From Clostridiales bacterium UBA7103 (GTDB lineage: Bacteria; Bacillota; Clostridia; Oscillospirales; Oscillospiraceae), in assembly GCA_002493305.1 (NCBI GenBank), contig DKYJ01000032.1, forward strand, positions 14,936 through 78,935: 64,000 bases of DNA, written 5' to 3'. Under the pieces are notes generated by a model that worked only from the letters and a program-made list of their open reading frames with translations, did no database searches and was not told where the DNA came from. The position numbers and the translations under genes were made by a program. This document shows, piece after piece, positions 15,281-24,166 of the stretch. How positions within the stretch are numbered: the first letter of the stretch is position 1; each line of letters starts with the position of its first letter.

Positions 15281-16675
15281 TTATTCTCCTTCATTCCAGT
15301 AATCGTCCCCATAGCTCTCCCGCTCACGGCGGCGCTGCTCAGCGATGCGCTTGCGGCGCAGATACTCACGCCTTGCCCGCCTGTACCTTATGACCAGCAT
15401 AATGTACAGCACAGCCAGCACCAAAATGACGGCAAAGACAATGATGACCCACTTGTTGGAGAACACAGCCTTCAGCCGCTGCATAAAGAACTGGCCCTTT
15501 GCAAGCTCAACGGACACATTGTTGACAAGATTTACCGAGCCAAGCTCCTCGCCGTTTAGGCTGATGGTGGCTCTGCCCAGAACGGTGCCGGCCTTGATGG
15601 GGGCGGTGAGCTGCTCCTCAATGGGGGAGGCGGCTACCTGCACCTGACTTATATCCAGATCTGCTGGCAGAAGATAACTGATGTCATGCTCCGGGTAGAG
15701 GATAAGATTGCCGTCCCCCTCGGCCAGATCGACCGAGACCTGAAGCACGGGGTCGGCGGTGGTGAGCACCGGCCGCCGGAAAAAGTTGTTGAAAACCCAG
15801 TTGTAGAGAGTCACGCTGTCGGAAAAGCTCCTGTATTCCTCGATGTTTGCGTTGAGCCAGCCGTTGCAGCCCATAACGACCGCCAGCACCCGCACGCCGT
15901 ATTTATCGGCGGTGGAGATAAGGCAGTAGCCCGCGGCGCGGGTATACCCGGTCTTGACGCCGGAGGCACCCTCGTAGAGGTAGCCATCACGGTAATAAAT
16001 GGACTGGCTTGTTAAAAGAGCATTGGAATTTGTAAGGGCCTGACCCCCTTTTATGCTCTGCTCCTGGGGCTGATAGCTCACGGTGTTGCATATTTCCATG
16101 AACTCCGGGTACTTCGCAGCCTCCCGGGTTATGAGGTACATGTCATAAGCGGAGCTGTAATGACCCTCGCCGTGGAGCCCGTTGGGATCAAGAAAATGGG
16201 TGTTGACACAGCCGAGCTCTGCCGCCCGCTGGTTCATCAAGTCCACAAAGGCGCTGACGCTGCCGGAGACATAGCTTGCCAGCACGTTGCAGGCTTCATT
16301 CGCCGAGGCGATAAGCGCGCAGTAGAGATACTCCCTGACAGTTGTCTGGATCCCGGGCATGATGCCGGCGTTGCTGCTGTCTTCTTCCAGACCGTCCCAG
16401 CAGTCGGGCGGCGCGGTGACCATGTCGTCCATGCTTATCTGACCGTTTTCGACTGCCTCCAGAACCAGAAGCGCCGTCATGACCTTGGTGAGACTGGCGG
16501 GGGAGCGCTGCTCATTCATGTTCTTTTCATAGAGCACTCTGCCGCTGTCAAGATCCACAAGGATCGCCGCCTGCGCGTCAAGCGTCGGATCGTCCAGCGC
16601 CAGCGCCATGGGGGCGCTCAGGGAAAATATGACACAGATGATAAGAATTATCGGTAAAAGTTTGAATTTTTTCAT
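15281..16675 (-). CDS. D-alanyl-D-alanine carboxypeptidase (DacA/DacF-like PBP)
   Basis: A 464-residue penicillin-binding protein of family S11. Signal peptide at 1-26, SxxK in PASLTKVMTA, SxN in IASANEAC and KTG in SGVKTGYTRAAG. A C-terminal membrane helix (VIIVFAVILVLAVLYIMLVI) precedes a basic tail rich in Arg. It trims the terminal D-Ala of peptidoglycan stem peptides outside the membrane. A true C-terminal transmembrane helix instead of the usual amphipathic helix is seen in several Clostridia. Confidence 0.93.
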   Translation of the reverse strand: MKKFKLLPIILIICVIFSLSAPMALALDDPTLDAQAAILVDLDSGRVLYEKNMNEQRSPASLTKVMTALLVLEAVENGQISMDDMVTAPPDCWDGLEEDSSNAGIMPGIQTTVREYLYCALIASANEACNVLASYVSGSVSAFVDLMNQRAAELGCVNTHFLDPNGLHGEGHYSSAYDMYLITREAAKYPEFMEICNTVSYQPQEQSIKGGQALTNSNALLTSQSIYYRDGYLYEGASGVKTGYTRAAGYCLISTADKYGVRVLAVVMGCNGWLNANIEEYRSFSDSVTLYNWVFNNFFRRPVLTTADPVLQVSVDLAEGDGNLILYPEHDISYLLPADLDISQVQVAASPIEEQLTAPIKAGTVLGRATISLNGEELGSVNLVNNVSVELAKGQFFMQRLKAVFSNKWVIIVFAVILVLAVLYIMLVIRYRRARREYLRRKRIAEQRRRERESYGDDYWNEGE

Positions 16676-16728
16676 TTTGCTCTCCCGTTCTCTGCAAAAT
16701 GTGATATAATATCTCAGATACTCTATTT

Positions 16729-16757
16729 ATTATAGAGACAAGTTCCCTCAAATGCAA
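16729..16757 (-). promoter_or_regulatory. Promoter of the carboxypeptidase gene
   Basis: On the minus strand TTGCAT (16757-16752), exactly 17 bases and TATAAT (16734-16729); near-consensus and about 55 bases before the start codon. Confidence 0.7.
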
Positions 16758-16803
16758 CTTAATTCTTGAAATCTTACGAAATTCTCAAGGTTTTTATTAT
16801 ACG

Positions 16804-17202
16804 ATGATAAGTACGCGAAAAGCCGCCCTCCTCTCCGGGGCCGCGGCGCTGGCCTTTGTTATATGGCTCGTTATATGGACTTCCGCTCAGCGCCCCGGCC
16901 CGGAGCGGGAGATCGTTGCTCTGCCCGCGGCGAGCGAGGCGATACTCACCGGCGGCAACGACCCGGCTCAGCCGCCGCTGGAGCTGCTGCCCGGGGCGCT
17001 TATCGATATCAACACCGCCCCGGCGGAGGAGCTGACGCTTCTGCCCGGAATAGGCGAGGCGCTTGCCAACGCGATAGTTACCTACCGCGTGGAAAACGGG
17101 GCCTTTAAGAGCCTTGAACAGCTGATGGAGGTGCCGGGCATAGGTGTGGGGCGCTTTGACGCGGTAAAAGACAAAATCTGCCTTGGAGAGGGTTTACCAT
17201 GA
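16804..17202 (+). CDS. ComEA-like helix-hairpin-helix protein
   Basis: A 132-residue protein with an N-terminal membrane anchor (LLSGAAALAFVIWLVIWT), a spacer of about 40 residues, then the ComEA HhH pair: IDINTAPAEELTLLPGIGEALANAIVTYR and FKSLEQLMEVPGIGVGRFDAVKD. Such proteins bind double-stranded DNA outside the cell during competence, but the lone HhH domain is also found outside competence loci and no comEB or comEC is near. The last codons overlap the response-regulator start by 4 bp (ATGA), an unusual pairing. Confidence 0.85.
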   Translation: MISTRKAALLSGAAALAFVIWLVIWTSAQRPGPEREIVALPAASEAILTGGNDPAQPPLELLPGALIDINTAPAEELTLLPGIGEALANAIVTYRVENGAFKSLEQLMEVPGIGVGRFDAVKDKICLGEGLP

Positions 17203-17882
17203 AAATTCTTGTTGTTGACGACGAGCGCCTTCTGGTCAAGGGCATAAAATTCAATCTTGAAAACGAAGGCTACACGGTGGACGCCTGTTATGACGGGGAG
17301 AGCGCCGTGAACATGGCCCGCACCGGGGGCTACGACCTTATTATCCTCGACCTGATGATGCCTAAAAAGGACGGGCTCCAGGCCTGTCAGGAGATACGGG
17401 GCTTTTCCACCGTGCCTGTCATCATGCTCACCGCCCGAAGCGAGGGCGCCGATCTGCTCATGGGCTTTGAGTCCGGGGCAGACGATTATGTTACAAAGCC
17501 CTTCAATATCCTTGAACTTAAGGCCCGAGTCCGCGCGCTGCTGCGCCGCTCGTCCATCACCGCCCCGGCGGCGGAGGCCGGCGCCGTGCTGCGCAAGGGC
17601 GAGATCGCCGTCGATGAGAGCAGGCGGCAGGCTTTCAAGGGCGAGCAGCCGGTGGAGCTGACGATGAAGGAATTTGATCTGATCCTCTTCCTGATGAAAA
17701 ATCCCGGCCGGGTATACAGCCGGGAAAGCCTGCTCGATCTTGTCTGGGGCTATGACTATCAGGGGGATACACGCACTGTCGATGTGCATATCCGCCGCCT
17801 GCGCGAAAAGCTGGAGCAGGATCCCGCCCACCCGGTGCATATCATCACCAAGTGGGGCGTGGGCTACTATCTGGCGGATTGA
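17199..17882 (+). CDS. OmpR/PhoB-family response regulator
   Basis: A 227-residue regulator. The receiver domain has acidic DDE near the N-terminus, phospho-acceptor Asp in LIILDLMMP, LTARSE and the Lys in DDYVTKPF. The C-terminal winged helix shows LTMKEFDLILFLMKNPGRVYSRESLLDLVWGYDY and VHIRRLREKLE. It pairs with the histidine kinase 9 bp downstream. The type is closest in layout to the PhoP/WalR/ResD group, but the regulon cannot be inferred. Confidence 0.95.
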   Translation: MKILVVDDERLLVKGIKFNLENEGYTVDACYDGESAVNMARTGGYDLIILDLMMPKKDGLQACQEIRGFSTVPVIMLTARSEGADLLMGFESGADDYVTKPFNILELKARVRALLRRSSITAPAAEAGAVLRKGEIAVDESRRQAFKGEQPVELTMKEFDLILFLMKNPGRVYSRESLLDLVWGYDYQGDTRTVDVHIRRLREKLEQDPAHPVHIITKWGVGYYLAD

Positions 17883-17891
17883 GGGCACGGT

Positions 17892-19289
17892 ATGAGAAGC
17901 ATACGCTTTCAGTTTCTGGGCTTTATAACGGCTCTGCTGCTGATCCTTCTGCTGCTTTTGAACACCTACCCCCTGACATCCGCGAGGGACGCGGTCTTTG
18001 AGGAAAAGCGCAGCTCCCTTTCGGGTCAGGCGGCGGTCATCGGCTCCTCCCTTGCCGGGCTTGACAGCCTGGACGGGGACAGCGTGGCCGAGGTTCTGCG
18101 GGTGCTGAATATCAGCGGTTTTTCCCGCATCATGGTGGTAGACGAATCGGGCTCGGTGCTGTATAATTCCAGCGGCAGCTCCGGGAGTGAGAATGCCGTG
18201 GAGGATCTTTTCACCGCCCTGACGGGGAAAGTGGTCGTCCGCTCAAGGTTTGCCGATTCCGCCTTCTCAAGCTCCTGTGCCATGCCCATAAGCTATCAGG
18301 GGGAGCTGTCCGGCGCGGTGTTCATCTCCGAGCACGACACCGAGCGGGCGGAGATCATTCTCACTGTTCAAAACAGGATACGGGTGCTGTCGGTCATCAT
18401 CGGCGCGGCGGCACTGGTGCTGGCGGGGATATTTATGGTTCTGCTGATGACCCGCCTGCGAGAGCTTGTGCGCTCGATGCACATTGTGGCCGGGGGCGAT
18501 TATGCCTATCGCCATAATGTCAGCGGACAGGACGAGATAAGCGAGCTTGGAAATGAGTTTAATCAGCTGACCGAGCGCCTGCAGACCACGGAGGAGCAGC
18601 GCCGGCGCTTTGTGTCCGACGCGTCCCATGAGCTTAAAACGCCGCTTGCGTCCATAAGGCTCCTGTCGGACAGCATCGTCCAGACGGAGAACATGGATCC
18701 TGCCACCGTGCGGGAGTTCGTGGCGGATATCGGCAACGAGGCTCAGCGCCTCCAGCGCACCACGGAAAAGCTGCTGGATCTGTCCCGGCTTGACGATGAT
18801 GTGCAGGTAGTGCCCGAGCCGGTGGACGTAAAGCAGATAACGGTTGACGCGCTGGTCATGCTCCGCCCTTTGGCGGCGGAACGCAATGTGCGCGTCAGGT
18901 GCGACCTTGACGACGGCTGCGTGGTCATGGCCACAGGGGACGATATGTTCCACATCGTCTTTAACCTCATGGAAAACGCGGTGAAATACAATGTGGACGG
19001 CGGCAGCGTTAATATCTCCCTCAAGGGAGACGAGGCCACGGTGCGCCTCACGGTGTCCGATACCGGTATTGGTATCCCGGAGGAGGACAGGCTCAATATA
19101 TTCTCAAGATTTTACCGCGTGGATAAAGCCCGCTCAAGAGAGGCGGGCGGCAGCGGACTTGGCCTTAGTATAGTGCACGATGCGGTGCAGGCCCACGGGG
19201 GCAGCATCGCAGTCGGTCAAAATAAGCCGCAGGGTTCAAAATTTATCGTCAGCTTCCCGCGGCCAAGCTCAGAGGAGACAGGAATATGA
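17892..19289 (+). CDS. Sensor histidine kinase
   Basis: A 465-residue membrane kinase. One helix near residues 9-28, an extracytoplasmic sensor of about 130 residues, a second helix near 160-182 (VIIGAAALVLAGIFMVLLM), HAMP (RLRELVRSMHIVAGGDY...), dimerisation domain with phospho-His in ASHELKTPLASIRLLSDSI, N box NLMENAVKYN, G1 DTGIGIPEED and G2 GSGLGLSIV. It would phosphorylate the response regulator encoded just upstream. It overlaps the aminopeptidase gene by 4 bp. Confidence 0.95.
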   Translation: MRSIRFQFLGFITALLLILLLLLNTYPLTSARDAVFEEKRSSLSGQAAVIGSSLAGLDSLDGDSVAEVLRVLNISGFSRIMVVDESGSVLYNSSGSSGSENAVEDLFTALTGKVVVRSRFADSAFSSSCAMPISYQGELSGAVFISEHDTERAEIILTVQNRIRVLSVIIGAAALVLAGIFMVLLMTRLRELVRSMHIVAGGDYAYRHNVSGQDEISELGNEFNQLTERLQTTEEQRRRFVSDASHELKTPLASIRLLSDSIVQTENMDPATVREFVADIGNEAQRLQRTTEKLLDLSRLDDDVQVVPEPVDVKQITVDALVMLRPLAAERNVRVRCDLDDGCVVMATGDDMFHIVFNLMENAVKYNVDGGSVNISLKGDEATVRLTVSDTGIGIPEEDRLNIFSRFYRVDKARSREAGGSGLGLSIVHDAVQAHGGSIAVGQNKPQGSKFIVSFPRPSSEETGI

Positions 19290-20356
19290 ACAACATTGCT
19301 AAAATCCGGAAAGCACTTATTGAAAACGATCTTGACGCGCTGCTCATCACCGATGAGAAAAATCAGCGCTACGCGGCGGGCTTCCCCTTTACCGACGGCT
19401 ATGTCCTCGTCACAAGGGAGAAAGCCTGGCTCATTACCGACTCCCGCTACATCGAAGCGGCGGAGCTTGCCGCCGGCGGCTGCGCCACGGTGCAGATGTA
19501 TGACCGGCAGCACAGCGCTCTGAGCCTTGTCAAGGCTGCGCTTACCGAGGCGGGAGTATCCCGGCTCGGCGGCGAAGAGCGCAAATTAAGTCACGGCGAT
19601 TATCAGGACATCGAAAAAGAGCTGGGGCTGCCCCTGCTCCCGGCGCAGCAGCTCCTTGCTGATCTCCGCGCCTCAAAGAGCGCCGAGGAGATCGCCAGCA
19701 TGATAAAGGCGCAGCGGATAAGCGAGGCCGCGCTTGAAGAGACGCTGCACATTATTAAGCCTGGCATGACCGAACGCGAGGTCGCCGCGGAGCTGGTTTA
19801 CCGCATGCTGCGCCACGGCAGCGAGGGCAATTCTTTTGACCCCATTGTTGTCACCGGCGCAAAGACCAGCATGCCCCACGGCGTGCCCGGAGACGAGGTC
19901 ATCAAGTCCGGCGATTTTATTACCATGGACTTCGGCAGCCTTAAGGACGGCTACTGCTCCGACATGACGCGCACCGTCGCCGTTGGCAGCGCAAGCGAGG
20001 AAATGCGCAATGTTTACTCCGTGGTGCTTGAGGCTCAGCTTGCCGGCATAGCCGCTGCCAAAGCCGGCGTTCCCGGCAAGGTCATTGACGGCGCGGCGAG
20101 AGCGGTCATCGAAAAAGCGGGCTACGGCGAGTATTTTGGCCACGGCTTCGGCCACAGTCTGGGGCTCGATATCCACGAGGCACCCAACGCCAACCCCCGC
20201 GGCGAAGCGCTTATGCCCGAGGGCGCTGTGGTCAGCGCCGAGCCGGGGATATACCTGCCAGGCCGCTTCGGCGTGCGCATCGAGGATGTTATGGTGCTGC
20301 ATAACGACGGGGCGGAGGTCATCACCAAAGCGCCCAAGGAGCTTATCATCCTGTAA
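19286..20356 (+). CDS. Xaa-Pro aminopeptidase (M24 family)
   Basis: A 356-residue creatinase/prolidase-type peptidase. The N-terminal domain (residues 1-125) contains LLITDEKNQRYAAGFPFTDGY. The C-terminal pita-bread domain has metal ligands in FITMDFGSLKDGYCSDMTRT (two Asp), HGFGHSLGLDIHEAP (His), SAEPGIYLPG (Glu) and GVRIEDVM (Glu). It removes N-terminal residues before proline in the cytoplasm. It is the last gene of the ComEA-kinase run, again with an ATGA overlap. Confidence 0.93.
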   Translation: MNNIAKIRKALIENDLDALLITDEKNQRYAAGFPFTDGYVLVTREKAWLITDSRYIEAAELAAGGCATVQMYDRQHSALSLVKAALTEAGVSRLGGEERKLSHGDYQDIEKELGLPLLPAQQLLADLRASKSAEEIASMIKAQRISEAALEETLHIIKPGMTEREVAAELVYRMLRHGSEGNSFDPIVVTGAKTSMPHGVPGDEVIKSGDFITMDFGSLKDGYCSDMTRTVAVGSASEEMRNVYSVVLEAQLAGIAAAKAGVPGKVIDGAARAVIEKAGYGEYFGHGFGHSLGLDIHEAPNANPRGEALMPEGAVVSAEPGIYLPGRFGVRIEDVMVLHNDGAEVITKAPKELIIL

Positions 20357-20384
20357 TTTAAGTGACTAAGCGAGAGAGAAAGAC

Positions 20385-22784
20385 TTGAAACAGAACAAAA
20401 CAATGCTGCTGCTGTCTCTGTTCGCGGCAGTTCTCGTGGTACTGAATTTAATAATTCCTGACCGGCGACAGGAGCCTGTCCCGGCGGAAAGCTCCGCTCC
20501 TGTGGAAAGCCCCGCCGCCGAGCCTTTGCCGGCGAAAATCGTCATCTCCGAGCTGATGATAAAAAACCGCGCCTGTCTTATGGCGGCCGACGGCAGCTTT
20601 CCCGACTGGATAGAGCTGTATAACCGCTCCGGGGAGAAGGTGTCCCTTGAGGGCTGGGCTATAAGCGACAGGGAGGGGGAGCGCGGGAGCGTTTTTCCTG
20701 ATATAAGCCTCGCCCCCGGGGAGCGGCTGCTTGTCTATGCCGACAAAAAGGGCGGCATGGACGCTCTGCACGCGAATTTCGCTCTCTCAGAGGGGGAAAG
20801 CGTGTTTCTCTATGACCAGAACGGCTTTCTTGCCTGCTGCGTCCCCTGCGGAGAACTGGGGGCCGATGTGTCCCTGAGCCTTGGCGAGGACGGGGAATAC
20901 AGCCTAAGCCTTTACCCCACGCCCGGGCAGGAGAACACGCCTGCCGGGTATGAGGCGATTCAGTGCGCCCTTGAAACGCCGGCAGGCCTGAGCATAAACG
21001 AGGTGGCGGTGGCCAGCTATGACCGTTTCAGCGGAGACACGAGCCTTGACTGTGACTGGGTGGAGCTTAAAAATAACTCCGACAGCACCGTGGAGCTGGG
21101 GGATTTCTTTCTCTCCGACGATGATGACGACCTGCATAAGTGCCGCCTGCCGCAGACGAGCCTTGCCCCGGGGCAGGTATACCTGCTCTGCTGCGACGGG
21201 CAGGATCAGTTCGTAAACGGCTATGACTGGCTGAAAATGGATCTGGATTCCGTCTCCGAGGAGCTGTATCTCAGCAGCGCCGGGGGAATAGTCGACTATG
21301 TCTCCCTGCGGGATATACCCTATGCCTGCAGCTACGGCAGAGTGCCGGGGGAAAACGGCTGGTTCTATTTTGACGAGCAAAGCCCTGCCATGGAAAACGG
21401 CAGCGGGTATCGCCGCGTTTCCAAGGCGCCCACAGCCCTGACCGAAGACGGCGTGTTTGAAAATGTGTCCTCGGTGACGGCGGAGCTTCAGGGCGAGGGC
21501 GATATATATTACACCACCGATGGAAGCCTGCCCACGACTGAGAGCCGCCTTTATACCGGCCCCATAACCGTGAGCGAGACGGGCACGATTCGCGCGATAG
21601 CCGTTGAGGACGGGGCGATGCCCTCCCGCGCGCTGACGCTCAATTACTTTATAAACGAAGGGCACAGCCTGCCGGTGCTGAGCCTTTCTTACGATGACGC
21701 CACGGCCTTTACGCATATGTACGATGTGGGCCGCAAGGATTTTGAGACTCCGGGCAGCCTCTCCCTCTACGAGCAGGGCGGCTCCTTCACAATACCCTGC
21801 GGAATAAAGATGCACGGGGAGACCAGCCTCACCCTTATGAAAAAGAACATGAGCATCCGGTTCCGGGGTGCTTACGGGCAGGAGACGTTAAATTATGACC
21901 TCTTCGGCGGCGGAGTAACGGAGTTTACGAATCTTGTCGTCCGCGCCGGGCAGGATCAGTACGGCTCCATTATCAGAAACGAGCTTTTTGAAAATCTGGC
22001 CCTTCAGGCCGACAGTGCCGCCGTATCCACCCGCAGCAAATACTGCGTTTTATACATAGGCGGCCGGTACAGCGGTATCTACGCTCTGTCCGAAAAGACC
22101 AACGAGCAGCTATACGCCTCGCGTGAGGGGGTCAGCCGGGACAGCGTTGAGTGCCTTGAGGGCAATGTCCGGCAGGATACGGAGCTTTACGACAAGGTGT
22201 TCCGTTTCTGCTATGATAACGACCTGTCTCTGCCGGAAAATTATGATAAGCTCTGTTCTGTTCTGGATGTGGACAGCATAATAGACTGGGCGATTTTCGA
22301 GGGCTATTCCGGCAACGAGGATCTGACCAGCGGCAATGTGCGCTACTGTCATTCCACGGAGAACGACGGCAAATGGCGGCTGATGTTCTACGACCTGGAC
22401 GCGGGTCTGCGCTCGAAGCAGTCCTGCTTCTACAATGTGCTGGGCGGATACAGCACAGCATACCGCCAGCCCTGCACTCTGCTTGGTGAGCTTATGGCAA
22501 ATGAGCAGTTCTGCCAACGCTTTCTGGAGCGGGCGGGGGAGCTTTTGGACGGGGAGCTGAGCGACGAAAGCGTTCTTGCCGAGATCGACCGTCTGGAAGA
22601 GCTTCTTCAGCCTGAGGCAGAGCGCAACTTTGACCGATATGGAAGGACTGAGGAGCAGTGGCACGCGGATATCGAGTATCTGCGCAGCCTTATCAGGGAC
22701 GGCTGGAGAGACAGCTGTATTGACGCGCTTTGCGATATTTTCAGCCTGAAAGGCCAGCAGCGCGCTGAATATTTTGGGGAGTAG
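20385..22784 (+). CDS. CotH-type protein kinase with lamin-tail domains (surface protein)
   Basis: A 799-residue exported protein. An N-terminal signal anchor (MLLLSLFAAVLVVLNLI) is followed by two lamin-tail-like domains (ISELMIKNR...DWIELYN...GWAISD and LSINEVAVASYD...DWVELKNNSD), a chitobiase C-terminal-like bead (IYYTTDGSLPTTESRLYTGPI) and a large CotH kinase domain (IKMHGETSLTLMKKNMSIRF, RNELFENLA, IYALSEKTNE, LMFYDLDAGL). CotH proteins phosphorylate surface or spore-coat proteins. The start is TTG 20385 with a weak GAGAG; an in-frame ATG at 20403 is an alternative. It heads a four-gene operon. Confidence 0.85.
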   Translation: MKQNKTMLLLSLFAAVLVVLNLIIPDRRQEPVPAESSAPVESPAAEPLPAKIVISELMIKNRACLMAADGSFPDWIELYNRSGEKVSLEGWAISDREGERGSVFPDISLAPGERLLVYADKKGGMDALHANFALSEGESVFLYDQNGFLACCVPCGELGADVSLSLGEDGEYSLSLYPTPGQENTPAGYEAIQCALETPAGLSINEVAVASYDRFSGDTSLDCDWVELKNNSDSTVELGDFFLSDDDDDLHKCRLPQTSLAPGQVYLLCCDGQDQFVNGYDWLKMDLDSVSEELYLSSAGGIVDYVSLRDIPYACSYGRVPGENGWFYFDEQSPAMENGSGYRRVSKAPTALTEDGVFENVSSVTAELQGEGDIYYTTDGSLPTTESRLYTGPITVSETGTIRAIAVEDGAMPSRALTLNYFINEGHSLPVLSLSYDDATAFTHMYDVGRKDFETPGSLSLYEQGGSFTIPCGIKMHGETSLTLMKKNMSIRFRGAYGQETLNYDLFGGGVTEFTNLVVRAGQDQYGSIIRNELFENLALQADSAAVSTRSKYCVLYIGGRYSGIYALSEKTNEQLYASREGVSRDSVECLEGNVRQDTELYDKVFRFCYDNDLSLPENYDKLCSVLDVDSIIDWAIFEGYSGNEDLTSGNVRYCHSTENDGKWRLMFYDLDAGLRSKQSCFYNVLGGYSTAYRQPCTLLGELMANEQFCQRFLERAGELLDGELSDESVLAEIDRLEELLQPEAERNFDRYGRTEEQWHADIEYLRSLIRDGWRDSCIDALCDIFSLKGQQRAEYFGE

Positions 22785-22788
22785 CGCC

Positions 22789-23511
22789 ATGGGAGATACG
22801 AAGCTTACCTTCAGGCGCTACGAGAAGAAATATATGCTCACACCGGAGAAGTATCGGAGTATTATGGCGCGCATCTGCGACTACATAGAGCCGGACGAGT
22901 ACCCCCGGAGCACGGTTTGCAGCATTTATTATGACGGCTGGGATTATCACCTTATCCGGCACTCCATAGACAGACCCGTGTATAAGGAGAAGCTCCGCCT
23001 GCGCAGCTATGGCGTGCCCGGGGAAAATGACCCGGTGTTTCTGGAGTTGAAGAAGAAATACAAGGGCGTTGTGTATAAACGCAGAGCGGTTATGCCCGCG
23101 GCGGAGGCTGAGGCCTATCTCGCCGGAAAAGCGGCTCCTGACCGGAGCGGTCAGGTCATCAATGAGATCGACTGGTTTTTGAAGGAAAACAGACCCAGCC
23201 CCAAGGTGCTCATCGCCTGTGACAGAAGCAGCTACCGGGGCCGGGAGGACAAGGAGCTGCGAATAACCTTTGATGAAAATATCCGCTGGCGGCGGGAGGA
23301 GCTGTCTCTCACCGCAGGCAGCCACGGTGAGCCGCTGGTCAAGGACGGCGGCATACTGATGGAGATAAAAATACCGGGCGCCGCCCCTATGTGGCTTGCC
23401 CGGGTGCTCAGTGAACTGGAGATCTTTCCGGCGAGCTTTTCAAAATACGGCACCTGCTATACAAAAAATATCCTCAGAGAGCAGGTGGAAGGGTTGGTTT
23501 TTGATGTTTAA
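22789..23511 (+). CDS. VTC-domain polyphosphate polymerase-like protein
   Basis: A 240-residue stand-alone VTC4-like (TTM fold) catalytic domain: FRRYEKKYMLT at the start, TVCSIYYDGWDYHLIRHSID, YKEKLRLRSYG, VFLELKKKYKGVVYKRR and C-terminal ILMEIKIPGAAP. Basic Lys/Arg and acidic Glu lining the tunnel are preserved, so ATP-dependent polyphosphate synthesis is plausible, though many bacterial homologues are untested. ATG 22789 follows GGGGA and lies 4 bp after the CotH gene; an in-frame TTG at 22774 is less likely. The last bases overlap the DUF4956 gene by 8 bp. Confidence 0.88.
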   Translation: MGDTKLTFRRYEKKYMLTPEKYRSIMARICDYIEPDEYPRSTVCSIYYDGWDYHLIRHSIDRPVYKEKLRLRSYGVPGENDPVFLELKKKYKGVVYKRRAVMPAAEAEAYLAGKAAPDRSGQVINEIDWFLKENRPSPKVLIACDRSSYRGREDKELRITFDENIRWRREELSLTAGSHGEPLVKDGGILMEIKIPGAAPMWLARVLSELEIFPASFSKYGTCYTKNILREQVEGLVFDV

Positions 23512-24166
23512 CAGTGTTATTGGCGCAGAGATGACCGTGTCCGCGTTTCTCATCTGCATGGGCGTGTCCATTGTGCTGGGCGTGCTGTCTGCGCTGGTGT
23601 TTTCCGCGAAGAATTTCCACAGCAGCTCCTTTGCGCAGTCGCTTGCTATGCTGCCGCCTATCGTGACCCTTGTCATAATGATGGTCAACGGCAATATCGG
23701 CGCGGGGCTTGCCGTGGCGGGAACCTTCGCTCTGGTGCGTTTTCGCAGCGTGCCGGGAACGGCGCGGGAAATAACAGGGCTGTTCTTCACCGTGGCGATA
23801 GGCCTTGCCTGCGGCATGGGCTATGTCGGCTTCGCGGCGCTGTTTTTCGTGGTCATGGCGATCTTCACCTCGGCGCTCACGGCGCTGCACTTCGGCGAGG
23901 GCGGGAGCTTTCGCCGCCAGCTCAAGATCACCATTCCCGAGAATCTTGACTATGACGGGCTTTTTGACGACCTTTTTGAGAAATACACCAACAAGCACGA
24001 GCTTATCCGTGTCCGCACCACCAATATGGGCACGCTCTATGAGCTTACTTACAGCGTAAATCTCAAAAGCGCCGAGATAAGCAAGCAGTTTATTGACGAT
24101 ATCCGCTGCCGCAACGGGAATTTGAACATCATCTGCGGCAGGGACAACGACAGGGATATAATGTGA
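23504..24166 (+). CDS. DUF4956 membrane protein
   Basis: A 220-residue protein. Residues 1-130 hold about four membrane helices (FLICMGVSIVLGVLSALVFSA, LAMLPPIVTLVIMMVNGNIGAGLAVAGTFALVRFRS, ITGLFFTVAIGLACGMGYVGFAALFFVVMAIF). A cytoplasmic tail of about 90 residues follows (KITIPENLDYDGLFDDLFEKY...). This matches the DUF4956 family, found next to VTC-domain and CotH genes. A role as membrane partner or channel for the polymerase is inference. The start ATG at 23504 lies inside the end of the VTC gene. Confidence 0.87.
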   Translation: MFNSVIGAEMTVSAFLICMGVSIVLGVLSALVFSAKNFHSSSFAQSLAMLPPIVTLVIMMVNGNIGAGLAVAGTFALVRFRSVPGTAREITGLFFTVAIGLACGMGYVGFAALFFVVMAIFTSALTALHFGEGGSFRRQLKITIPENLDYDGLFDDLFEKYTNKHELIRVRTTNMGTLYELTYSVNLKSAEISKQFIDDIRCRNGNLNIICGRDNDRDIM

